Below are positions 43,365 through 52,822 of a stretch of 64,000 bases of DNA, piece after piece. Source of the stretch: Delphinella strobiligena (lineage: Eukaryota; Ascomycota; Dothideomycetes; Dothideales; Dothioraceae); contig JAADKB010000002.1 in NCBI GenBank assembly GCA_009982845.1, positions 620,001-684,000 of the forward strand, read 5' to 3'. The notes beneath the pieces were generated by a model. That model was given only the letters and a program-made list of their open reading frames with translations. It had not been told where the DNA came from and ran no database searches. Numbering within the stretch: position 1 is the first letter of the stretch; each line of letters opens with the position of its first letter. A program made the position numbers and the translations under genes.

Positions 43365-43895
43365 AGGTGAATTTTCACGTAGGTACATCTCAGGTAGATC
43401 TCACTGGAGGTGATTTTCACGTTAACGGTAGGTAAATTTCACGTAGGCAGGTACATCTTCACGTATACGGTAGATAAATTCCACATAGGTAAATCTCAGG
43501 TGTACATCTCACGTGGGTAAATCTCGGGCAGGTACATCTCACGTAGGTAGATCTCACATAGGCAGGTAAATTCCACGTCGTTAAATCTCACATAGGTAAT
43601 TTTCACATAGGCAGATCTCACGTCGGCAATTCTCACATATGCAAATCTCACATAAGTAAATCTCAGGTAGGCAAGTCTCACGTCGGCGAATTTCACATAG
43701 GTAAATCTCACGTATACAGTAGATGAATTTCATATACAGTAGGTAAAATTTTCACGTAGGTAAATCTCACGTAGGCAGATTTCACGTGTGTGGATTTTAC
43801 GTAGGTAAATCTTCGCACCGGCAAGTCTCACGTAGGCGAATTTTACCTAGGTGAATCTCAGATCGGTAGGCAAATCTCACGTGAGGTCAATCTTC
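43365..43895. repeat. Degenerate 15-bp minisatellite (array B)
   Basis: About thirty variants of the unit CTCACGTAGGTAAAT repeat with a period of 15 bp, with common changes (CATAGG, CGTCGG, GTATAC, AGGTAG). Because 15 is a multiple of three, the minus strand is open for 71 codons at 43496-43711 and reads as five-residue repeats such as RFTYV, RFAYV and KFADV; this is most likely a by-product of the repeat rather than a gene. Confidence 0.9.
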
Positions 43896-43978
43896 ACCTA
43901 ACCAAAAAGGTAATTAAGAAGGTAATCAAAAGGTGATGGAATTTCACGTCACAAAAGGTAAAGAAAATCCATACGATA

Positions 43979-44130
43979 GGCCTCACAGAGGTCCTCAAAG
44001 AAGGTCTCTAAAGGGGTCTTTAAAGTGGTCTCTGAAGAGGTCATAGAAGGTCTCTAAATATAGTACGTACACAAAGAAGGTCTCTAAAGAAGGTCATAGA
44101 AGATCTCTAAAGAGGTCCCTAAAGGTGTCC
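43979..44130. repeat. Degenerate minisatellite (array C)
   Basis: Roughly ten variants of AGAAGGTCTCTAAAG with a period of about 12-15 bp. It follows array B after some 80 bp and has a different unit, so it arose separately. Confidence 0.8.
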
Positions 44131-44573
44131 GTCCCGGATATCCTAGAAGAACGATCAGGAGAGAGAAAAAAATGTCGCAGAATAGAAAGATCTGTTGTGG
44201 TAAGAGAAGCCATATCAGACTGGACCAGACCAGAACAGAACAGAACAGATCAAACCAGACATATTCACAGTGGCATAGAGAGTAGAGTAGTGTAGACTGA
44301 GCAAGTCAAGAGAATACTGATTTTTGACTGATTTATGCAGAAAAACTGTGAGAGAGCGAATGGGGGTGTGCTCATTCATCTCTGTGATAGGGACACAATG
44401 CTGCTTCCACCTTTTTCCACTCTTCCTTTCTTCTTCGGCGTTATGCGGTATTGTCATTGTCGTTATCGTGCTCGTTGTCCATCCATCCATTCCTTCTTTC
44501 TTCCTCATCATTGGCATCATCGTCATTGTCCCATCCAGACCCCTTCTCCCTCCAGCCAGCAGCTTCATCCCCA

Positions 44574-45422
44574 TTACTTCCGACCCAAAATCCTATCGAC
44601 GACCTTCTTCATAAAAGTGCGTTTGCGAGCAGTAGCAGCAGTAGCAGCATTAGCAGCATTAGCTTCCTCATGAGCACGACGCGCAGCAACCGAAGCAGCG
44701 GCATGAGGACCCGTAGAAGCCCATCCCCTAATTCCATGCGGTGAAGGGCGTTCCAGCGCGTCTGTGTTCGGAAAGGGGAGGCCTCCGCCTCCCTCTCTGC
44801 ATTCAGTGGAGGGGCGAGAAGATTCGAGGGGTGGAGAAGAGGGCATCTGTTGTTGGAGGAAGGAGCGGGCGGTTGCTGCGTCTTGCGCGAGGGAGAGGGT
44901 GAGCTCGTTGGCTAAGGGGAGGAAGTAGCCTGAGGCTGTGCGGCTGTAGATGGAGGAGGCGACGCGTCTGGTGGGTGGGTGTGGGGGGTCTTGGGCTGCT
45001 CCTGCTGCTGTTCCTGCCATTTCGGGCCAGGAGGACCTGCTTGATAGGGATGACATGTAGCTGAAGTTGTCGCCGGCGTTGTTTACTTGTATTGCTCGTG
45101 CCAATTGCAGGCGCTGCACGCTTCCTCTGTGTGCTGTTGGCGATACAGGGGCGTCCGATCTCATGGTTGAACGCCTTTGGATAACGGTTCGTTGCGAGTC
45201 GGGCGTCTCTTCGACGGGCGAGACTTCATGCTGGGATACTGGCTCCTCTGAAGTGACTGGCTCAGGCCTTGGAGGAGTCAGGGGCCGGCTTGGTGCCTGG
45301 ACGCGGGAGAGGCCCAAAAGGTCTCTCACAGAGCGTCTGGTAGGAATATTGTGCTGCGGAGAGTCGGGCGGCGATTTGATATTATGCATGCCTGCGGAGA
45401 TTACTGCGCTGGTTGGAAACAT
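44574..45422 (-). CDS. Hypothetical Ser/Pro/Ala-rich protein
   Basis: This single open frame of 282 residues is not recognised. It starts MFPTSAVISAGMHNIKSPPD, contains a basic RRSVRDLLGLSRV segment near 29-41, Pro/Ser-rich stretches, a YMSSLSSRSSWPEM block near 120-133 and an Ala-rich charged helix at the end (ARRAHEEANAANAATAATAR), finishing KRTFMKKVVDRILGRK. There is no signal peptide or transmembrane helix. Length, uninterrupted frame and C-ending codons argue for a real gene, probably lineage-specific and disordered. A 32-base A run lies about 60 bp upstream of its start, possibly in the promoter. Confidence 0.6.
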   Translation of the reverse strand: MFPTSAVISAGMHNIKSPPDSPQHNIPTRRSVRDLLGLSRVQAPSRPLTPPRPEPVTSEEPVSQHEVSPVEETPDSQRTVIQRRSTMRSDAPVSPTAHRGSVQRLQLARAIQVNNAGDNFSYMSSLSSRSSWPEMAGTAAGAAQDPPHPPTRRVASSIYSRTASGYFLPLANELTLSLAQDAATARSFLQQQMPSSPPLESSRPSTECREGGGGLPFPNTDALERPSPHGIRGWASTGPHAAASVAARRAHEEANAANAATAATARKRTFMKKVVDRILGRK

Positions 45423-45475
45423 GATTGCGGTTTTTGTAAAAAGAACGGTGAAGTTTTGCGCGACGGCGTCTTTTG

Positions 45476-45513
<38 letters not shown>

Positions 45514-45803
45514 TATGATCTCAGCGGTTCTCTGTAGTTAATATAGTACCAGAGAGAGGCAGATGCTATGTTGTAGTGGTGAGGGCGTATGCTGAGATGT
45601 GTATTTTAAAACGAAGTAGAAGTTGTCGTGGTCGTGGTGTGGAAAGAAGAAAAGAGGATGGGGACAGCTTTTTATACTCAACGTCAGCAGCGTGCTAGGT
45701 CACTTCACTTCAGCGCTCGCGTGTACGGTGAAGGGGTTGCCAAGTCGCGATAGACAAGGCGGTCGCGTAAAGTCGTGTCTCGTTTCGCATTACAACAAGT
45801 TGA
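45423..45803. other. Short intergenic region with A-run
   Basis: This 381-bp gap lies between two minus-strand genes. An uninterrupted run of about 32 A spans 45480-45511; as dA:dT tracts do in fungi, it could exclude nucleosomes from the promoter of the gene ending at 44574. Confidence 0.6.
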
Positions 45804-46476
45804 TCACCTTGCAGCCAGTCTCTTCCTTTCCAGAATCTCCCTCCTCAGTCCCTCGGCAGCGACCTCAACCTCAATCATGCGTCCTACTCCCACTCTCCAG
45901 CTCTGCTCCAGACTTTGAATCTCGCCTTTGCTTGCCTCTTGTCTCGTCCTTCTCTCCTGCTCCAGAGCCTCGACATCCTGTTTGCGTGCGACAACCTCGT
46001 TCTCGGCGTCGCGTAGAATGTGCTCAAGCTGATCATTGCTAATCAACCAGGCATTCTTTCCATATGTCTCCAACAAGCTCAGATTGGTCACTCTTGACTG
46101 CAGGTACTCGGAACTTGTATAGGCCTTTTGTAGAACGGTACGCCAATCTGCGATATCATTCGATGTAGGGGCATCCTGTGCCTCGTAGCGAGATAGATCG
46201 ATTCCACCTTCCTTGGGTGCGCCAGCAGCGATGCGCGTATGCTCTGCCTCTATCAGCTCCGAAAACTTGAACTCTGGCTGTTGTGGTATTCTTTCATGGA
46301 GAGCGGTCTGGTAGTCCTGGGGAAGCGAAGCGGCAATTAGAGCTTTGGCAGAGGCAATGCCATCTTGTGAGGGAGCTGAGTCGATGTCTGATTATGAAGA
46401 GTTAGTGTATATATCAAAGGAACAAATTGTCACACACACATGGCAAGTAGTCTTGCGAGCTTTGAATGAGAGGCAT
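45804..46476 (-). CDS. Spf27/BCAS2-like pre-mRNA splicing factor
   Basis: Two exons (46440-46476 and 45804-46387, intron 52 bp, GTGTGT..CAG with a CTAAC branch) encode 206 residues. Splicing gives MPLIQSSQDYLPYIDSAP, the usual N-terminus of the Spf27 family (BCAS2 in man, Cwf7 in fission yeast), a core subunit of the Prp19/NineTeen complex that activates the spliceosome. Other family blocks are EFKFSELIEAEHTRIA and NLSLLETYGKNAWLISNDQLE. The last 80 residues form a coiled coil (DAENEVVARKQDVEALEQERR) that would pack against Prp19 and Cdc5 partners. A start at the internal Met at 46091 would lose half the domain. Confidence 0.92.
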
Positions 46477-47760
46477 GTTGATGTTCGTCTCGAGCAAGAC
46501 GGCTCCAATTGGGATAAATTCTAAGATCGATTACCGGAGAGGAGTTTGTCCTTCTTTGACTGCAAGAAGACCCCTTGGAATAGAGTGAATTGATGCTTGT
46601 TACCTTATGGCGTGGTCGACTTCGAGCGCCGAGACTTTGCTTAACGCCAAGCCTTGTGTTATTCACTCGAAATGGAAATGGAATGCCACATGCTTTCCCC
46701 ACCCTCTCCGCCGCAACTCACCACCTCTCCGCGCGGGTTGGTCTTTATTTCGACGTCTACAGCTGATATCTCATGATTCATAGCTGCTCGACTCTTGGTC
46801 ACAGTGGCCAGAGAGAAGCAGATATATACCGAATATATCTCGGTCCACAGACTACATCTCCAGTCATGAAGTAGTAAATGAAAAATAGTATGAGGACTAT
46901 GATATTCCACCAAGGAGACTGATGCTCCCATGTATCGTAAACAACCTAGATAATTGGCGATCCAATGGCCCAAGCCAAGGTCTTGCGCACTCGTAACTAC
47001 CGGGTATGGATACCAGAAAACACTAATGTGGTAGATCAATCTCGTGCAAGTCCTCGACCTAGAGGGCGACCCTGTTCGTTTCTGCCTTGATATCACTTTC
47101 TACAGATTCGATCATTTTGTCTTCTGACTTGGCGAATCATGTGGAAATGATGTTGCGAGATATGTCATCTCGATGGATCAGGTATATGGTCGATAATGAA
47201 TCTCTCTCGTTACACAGCCAATGCTCTTTCAGTGTAAACGACATTATATAGAATGTGGATGGAGAGACACCATGGTGGCAAGACATAGAGCACAAACGCA
47301 TCAAATCCATCGGCATACGTAGGTAAAATGAGTAAGAGGGAACGATAGACTACAGGCACTGCAGTCACTGTCTATAATTGGGACGTCGAGAGCGGCAGCA
47401 CAATAGCAAAAGCTCGTAGGTGGATACAAAATAGGCGAGTGGCATGAAAGCTTCATGCTTCGCAACTCGAAAATCATATTCGTTTCCTGTTTGTCCAGTA
47501 GTGTCTGCACCACAAAGTCTGTTGTGAGTGCGACCCAATGATACTGCGGTAGCACAGTCCCTGACCCATCCATTCCCAGTCATCCCAGTGCGTTCCCAGC
47601 CCTGTATGCGCCGTGACCGCAAAGATTCCCTTGCTTCTTCTTCTTCTTCTTCTTCTTCTTCTTCTTCTTCTTCTTCTTCTCCTTCTTCTCCTTCTTCCTC
47701 TTCTTCTCCTTCTTCTCCTTCTTCTTCCTCATCAGAAGCTTGACAGTGGACAAACCCCTT
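46477..47760. other. Intergenic region with (CTT)n microsatellite
   Basis: This 1.28-kb gap lies between the Not3/5 gene 3' end and the Spf27 start. Open frames are short and unremarkable. A CTT-rich microsatellite occupies its last part, just beyond the Not3/5 stop. Confidence 0.45.
47633..47731. repeat. CTT/TCC-type microsatellite
   Basis: About sixteen CTT units run without a break, then CTCCTT and CTTCCT variants continue to about 47731. It lies 30 bp downstream of the minus-strand Not3/5 stop, so the gene's 3' untranslated region would contain a long GAA-rich purine tract. Confidence 0.92.
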
Positions 47761-49836
47761 CTAGAGGTCGTCTTCCAAGAACTTGTAGGCAAACTTAAAG
47801 TCTGCCTTTCTACGGTTCATCCTGTGGTGAGAATAGTGGTCAGTCTTCCGTCGCTAATAATAAGGAATAATCATGTATGGGTGTAATACCATGTAGACTC
47901 GTAGTCGAAAAAGCGGTACGTTCCTTGTTCGTACTCCTCAGTGATGTTCTTGGGCTCCTCGTGCCGTTGGAACCAGGTCTGGTACTGCTTGTGGAATCGC
48001 CAGGACTGCGATTTGAGTGCCTTGGCGGCGCAGTATTGTTGAAAGGTACCTTGGCGGTAGTAAAATGCGTAGAAGAGGGTGTCGGTATCGATACGGCTGT
48101 AGAGCCTCTCGTCGTTGAAGATGGGCAATGGCTCCTGCGGGTAATGTGACGGAGTGTAATTATAAGGCGACTGTGGCTTGTAGTGGTAAGGCTTCTCAGC
48201 ATCGGCCGGGGTTGGGCAACGCATACGGGAGGCGTCGAGCAGACGCTCGTCGATGGCCTGATGCGAGTCGACTCGCGATTTTGTGGCGTTGAAGGATTCT
48301 AGAAGGTCGCTCAATGATGACGGAAGGTGGTAGATGGACTCGTCCTCTGCGCGCTCTTCTGACTTTGGCGCATCGCCGTTGGTGAGAGCAACGCCCGAGT
48401 CGACGGTCTGCTGCGATGGAGCCTTTGACATTGCCTTCTCTGCCTGAGGCGTCTGTTGCGGTGCAGGGGGTTCTGCAGCTTGCACTGGCTCTGGTGCTGG
48501 AGATTCTGCAGGCGTCTCGATGGAAATTGCGGGTTGCGGAGGGGTTGGCTGTCGGGGCGATGGCTGTACTGTCGCAGGAATCGAAGGCAAGGTGGCGGGA
48601 GATGCAGTGGAGCTTTGTCTATTCGAGGCAGCGCCCGGCGGCGGCGGTAAGGGAGCGATACCGACACCATTCTTATCACTAGCTGCGGCAGCTGCAGCAG
48701 CAGAAGCGTATTTGAGGGGTTGTCCAGTGGGTATGTTCGGTAAAGGCGCAGGCTTCATGGCAGCGGGTGGTATGCCATTGGCGCTCGTTAAGGTCTGTGT
48801 ATTGAGAGTGGCGAGAGCTGGAAGAGGAGATTTGAGTTGTACAGATGGTCGTCGTGCAGCAACAGCGGCGGGTTCGGGCTTCTTGGTGCTCGGTAGACTT
48901 GTACTCCTCACCGTGTCATTATCCGGTGGCTCATCCTGTACTGACTGTGCGTCCTGTGAAGAGAGGCGGTCAGTGTCGGTGACCATACCAAAGGCATCCT
49001 CGTCGGCGTCGAGATTAAGGTCGTCGTAGAAGGTGTCGTCCTCGGCAAAGTCGACTTCCTGGTTGTTCTCGACGTAGTACTTGATGCTGTCCTCAATGTC
49101 CTTTACGGGCTCGACGTCGATACCCCCATTCTCCAGCAAGCGCAGGATGAGTTCTAGCTTTGTCTGATGCCATTTATGCGTCTCGGTCCTCTCGCCCAGT
49201 TCGGATATGCGTTCTGCCTTGACTGTGTCCTTCTTCTTCTTCATGGTGGCTTGTAAGCTCTCTTGCTCGGCTTCGAAAGTCTCAATCTGTCGCTCCAATT
49301 CCTCGACGGTATCCGACAGGAAGGTGCACATATTCTGCTTCTCCTGTTCCTTGGGATCCAGCTTGGCGGCGGCGGATAGACCTTCTTTGGAGAAGGCTTT
49401 TGTCTTCATCTCCTTCTCGACGGCCTTGAACTTTTCCATGCACTGCATTGGGTGGTCAGCATCCATGACTTTCTAGATACAGCTATATCTGATAGAGGAG
49501 ATGACATTGCGCATACTGTCTCAATCTCTTTGCGCTTATCTAGTAGAGGCTTCTTGTCTTTGACATCGTTCTGGGCGGCCCATGCCTTGATCTGATCTCG
49601 AAAACGTTGTAGTTTCTTTATCTCCTTCTTCAATGTCTCTTCCAATTTGTCTTTTTGCGGTTGACTTGTCGATTGCATGAGCTTCTCGTAGATGCCTTCG
49701 AACGTTTCCCTGCCTTCATCGACCTTTTTGAAGGTCTGTTGTATGCGTGAATACATCAGTACGTGTGTCTGTCAATAGAGAGATGCTCAAGGCAGCCGAC
49801 CTTCTCCATCTCTTGTTGTAACTTCCGTGCCGCCAT
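47761..49836 (-). CDS. not3: CCR4-NOT complex subunit Not3/Not5
   Basis: Four exons (49801-49836, 49517-49735, 47890-49442, 47761-47821; introns 65, 74 and 68 bp) encode 622 residues. The N-terminal coiled coil is typical: MAARKLQQEMEKTFKKVDEG, then KRKEIETCMEKFKAVEKEMKTKAFSKEGL. The middle is Pro/Ala/Gln-rich and disordered. The C-terminal NOT box runs from IFNDERLYSRIDTDTLFYAFYYRQG to YRFFDYESTWMNRRKADFKFAYKFLEDD, with the last 20 residues on the small final exon. The protein is part of the main cytoplasmic mRNA deadenylation complex and, in yeast Not5, also senses ribosomes with slow codons. The first intron has an unusual GTCGGC donor. Fungi other than budding yeasts usually have a single Not3/5 gene. 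Confidence 0.94.
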
Positions 49837-50402
49837 GATTGCTACACTTCAAAATGGTTGGCGACAGCGCACCGCGGAAGGTCCAGGTGGTTCGGGGGTA
49901 CAAATAGTACCCTGGTTGTGGGTCGAAATGCGGATTGGTGGGAGGATGGCGTGTGGTAACACAAGGTGGCCGCGCGCTTGCGAAGAGTGGAAATACTTAT
50001 TATTAGCTGAACGACAACGTGTTGACGCAGCTGTACGAGTGCAATGAGCAATAATACGCCGACATGTGCTCTGCGCTTGCTGTGACCTGCACCAAAACCG
50101 CATCACCATGCGCCAAGACATTCAGCTTATCCATAAGGTACGCCGAGAGCCGATGACCGCCGTCTTCGCAATAAGGTACCTGAACCTATTGGAATATTAT
50201 TGCATCACTACATACACTTCATATACTTACGCTTTGGCCTGGCTTAATTCTATTCTTATTCATTTTATTCTGTGCTGTCTTCTTGCTCTGAAACAATAAT
50301 TGTTGTTCTACCTCATCGCCGCAACCATCCTTTCAGCTCATATCGGACTACCGCCTGCACTCCCGAGTCCTCGACAAATATCCGCCAATACCATTGCTCA
50401 AC
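49837..50402. promoter_or_regulatory. Divergent intergenic region, not3 / dtd1
   Basis: This 566-bp gap holds two divergent promoters. Nothing distinctive is seen. Confidence 0.35.
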
Positions 50403-51184
50403 ATGAAGAGTTGGTCAATCCCAAAGTCGCTGCCCTACCACCTACTGACCTGTCGCAGCTGTAATCCAGCGCGTAAAATCTGCCTCGGTCACCGTCGATG
50501 GCCAATTAATCAGCACTATCGGCAAGGGTCTGCTCGTACTGACCGCAGTGGCCAAGGAGGACACGAAAAAGGAAGCCGAGTCCATGGCCAGTAAGATTCT
50601 AAAGGTTAAATTGTGGGACGATGACAAGGGTGGGAAATGGAAATGCAACGTCCAAGATATCCAAGGCGAGGTTCTATGTGGTATGCCATGCACCACCCGT
50701 CTTCGCACCATCGCCCTTATCTCTGACTCTCCCAGTCTCACAATTTACTCTGTTGGCCTCGACAAAGAAGGGCAATAAGCCAGACTTTCACAAGTCTGCC
50801 AGTGCCGAACAGGCCAAGGAGCTCTATGATCACTTCTTCGCCAAAGTTCAGTCCTTGTACAACAAGGACAAGGTGAAGAATGGTGTCTTTCAAGCCATGA
50901 TGGATGTTGGCCTCATCAATGACGGTCCTGTAGGTCTAGGTCCCATCGGGTTAGACTACTGCTCCGTGGACGAACAGGTCAATATCCAGTTTGCTCCCTT
51001 GGCCGTCTCTGCTCAATCTCATCACCATACGTATCTTTACTGACTGGCCTAGGTCACCATTCAGATAGACTCAAATCCGCCGCCAATGAACGATCCCACT
51101 GGTCTATCAAAGCCGGAAGACGGTGACACTTTCAAGGGCAGAGTCGAGAAGACATTTGAACTGCCAGCTTCTCTCCTTGAATGA
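50403..51184 (+). CDS. dtd1: D-aminoacyl-tRNA deacylase (DTD)
   Basis: Four exons (50403-50409, 50459-50680, 50736-50929, 51053-51184; introns 49, 55 and 123 bp) encode 184 residues. The spliced start is MKTVIQRVKSASVTVDGQLI. The two active-site motifs of the family are intact: LCVSQFTLLAST (SQxxL) and NDGPVTIQID with the Gly-cisPro pair that rejects L-amino acids. The enzyme removes D-amino acids and glycine wrongly attached to tRNA. The GTAGGT donor at 50930 was preferred over continuing to 50977, because only this removes a 16-residue insertion in the GPV-TIQID strand. A C-terminal extension of about 35 residues goes beyond the bacterial length of 145-150. Exon 1 is only 7 bases and its donor is GTTGGT, so the first intron is the weakest part of the model. 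Confidence 0.9.
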
Positions 51185-51594
51185 ACCACGCCGATATATC
51201 CCTTTATCTAAAGTACAGGAATTGACAAACGCGTCCTGCAACCAATCTCCAAGGTTGTACCACCTGCCCAGCTCTCTCAAAATCTCGCTAGCCCTATTCG
51301 ACTTTCACTCACGCGCTGTCAACCTTTCACCCCCTCTTTCCGAACTTCAGGACTCGCATTTAGACCACTTTTGCACGTCACTCTGAGGGGAAAGTGAGGC
51401 GAGAACTCATTACAATACCTTATTCGGGCATCTAAGCGAACTTCTACCAAGCGTGGGGGTACTCTTGGCGTCTGCTTCCCGATTCTTCCCAAAGCTTCTA
51501 TGGGCCTACCAGCTCTCCTTAAATATTTGGACCTGCCATCCTTGCGATTAACCTTCTAAAGGTTATCGAGAGATTCAATTACACCATCATCGCA
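51185..51594. other. Intergenic, dtd1 3' end and cyclophilin promoter
   Basis: This 410-bp gap has no gene. GGGGAAAGTG and TTCTACC elements are visible but not interpretable as known sites. Confidence 0.35.
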
Positions 51595-52822
51595 ATGGCA
51601 GGAACCAAGCGCAGTCGTGTCTTTTTCGACATCAACATTGGCAAGACCAAGGCCGGTCGTGTCACCTTTGAGCTCGTGAGCTTCATTTACATCCTCCATT
51701 TCTTCTCAGTGACTGATAAGTGATAGTACGACGATGTAGTCCCTAAGACTGCCGAGAACTTCAGGGCTCTCTGCACCGGAGAGAAGGGCAAGGGCAAGGT
51801 CGGTGTTCCTCTTCACTACAAGGGATCCGGATTCCACCGCGTCATCAAGTCTTTCATGATTCAAGGTGGTGATTTCACTGCTGGCAATGGTACCGGAGGA
51901 GAGAGCATTTACGGCGAGAAGTTTGAGGACGAGAACTTCGAACTCAAGCACGAAAAGCCATTCTTACTCAGCATGGCAAACGCTGGACCTGGTATGTGGA
52001 ATAACTGACAGCATCTAACAACAACAAAAATCTGATTATCGCTCAGGCACAAACGGCTCTCAATTCTTCGTCACCACAGTTCCTACCCCTCACCTTGATG
52101 GAAAGCACGTCGTCTTTGGTGAAGTCCTTGCAGGAAAGAACATTATCAGGAAGGTGGAGAACAGCAAGACTGGCCCCAATGACAAGCCCGATAAGGAGTG
52201 CATCATCGCAGACTGTGGTGAGCTCTCTGGCGACGAGTACGAGCACGCAGCCGACACGATCCCCGATATTACTGGTGACCCATACGAGGACTTCCCCGAG
52301 GACCAGAAGAAGGGCGATGAAGAGCTGGCAACTACAGAGGTTATCAAAATTGCAACCGACCTCAAGAATATGGGCAACACCGCATTCAAGAGCGGAAACA
52401 ACGAGCTTGGTCTCCAAAAGTATCAGAAGGGTCTTCGCTACCTCCACGAGTGCCCGGAGCCGCTCGAGACCGACCCACCAGAGACCGGTGCACAGCTCAA
52501 TGCTATCAAGATTACCCTCCACTCCAACAGCGCGCTTCTCCAGAATAAGCTCAAGATCTTTGACGAAGCAGAGACATCTGCATCGAATGCTTTGGCAGTC
52601 CCAGGAATCAAGGATACCGACAAGGGCAAGGCTCTGTACAGACGTGCCATTGCAAGGAAGGGTTTGAGGAACGAGGATGATGCAGTCAAGGATCTTGAGG
52701 CCGCGCTCGAGTGCATGCCTGAGGATGCAGGCATCAAGAGCGAGCTCGCTTCTGTCAAGAAGGCCGCGGCCGACAGGGCCAAGAAGGAGAAGGCTGCCTA
52801 CAGCAAGTTCTTCACCGATTAA
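51595..52822 (+). CDS. Cyclophilin 40 (peptidyl-prolyl isomerase with TPR)
   Basis: Three exons (51595-51675, 51727-51991, 52047-52822; introns 51 and 55 bp) encode 373 residues, as in Cpr6/Cpr7 and human Cyp40 (370). The cyclophilin domain is about 1-175, with catalytic FHRVIKSFMIQGGDFT, GTNGSQFFVTT and LDGKHVVFGEV all intact, so it should be an active isomerase. The C-terminal half has three TPR units (TDLKNMGNTAFKSGNNELGL, HSNSALLQNKLKIFDEAE, KALYRRAIARKGLRNEDDAV) with the carboxylate-clamp residues that bind the MEEVD tail of Hsp90. It probably acts as an Hsp90 co-chaperone in the cytosol and nucleus. Confidence 0.96.

Larger units (their letters stand above)
42522..44573. other. 2-kb non-coding block dominated by tandem repeats
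   Basis: Between the CCCH gene and the hypothetical gene at 44574 lie three neighbouring degenerate repeat arrays, annotated separately, plus a short GGATA run at about 42790-42825 and an AGAACAGAACAGAACAG run near 44230. Composition shifts sharply between the blocks. I see no gene in it. Confidence 0.6.

Noticed and set aside
45480..45511. A32 run considered as the poly(A) tail of a retroposed gene or element
   Set aside because: The sequence before it is the promoter side of the minus-strand hypothetical gene; no target-site duplication or element-like sequence is seen.
47580..47800. Open frames with poly-Leu, poly-Ser or poly-Lys on both strands
   Set aside because: They are translations of the CTT microsatellite; no coding sequence flanks it.
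50930..50977. Ending DTD exon 3 at 50977 before GTCAAT
   Set aside because: This would insert 16 residues into the GPV-TIQID active-site strand; the GTAGGT at 50930 is a better donor and restores the motif.
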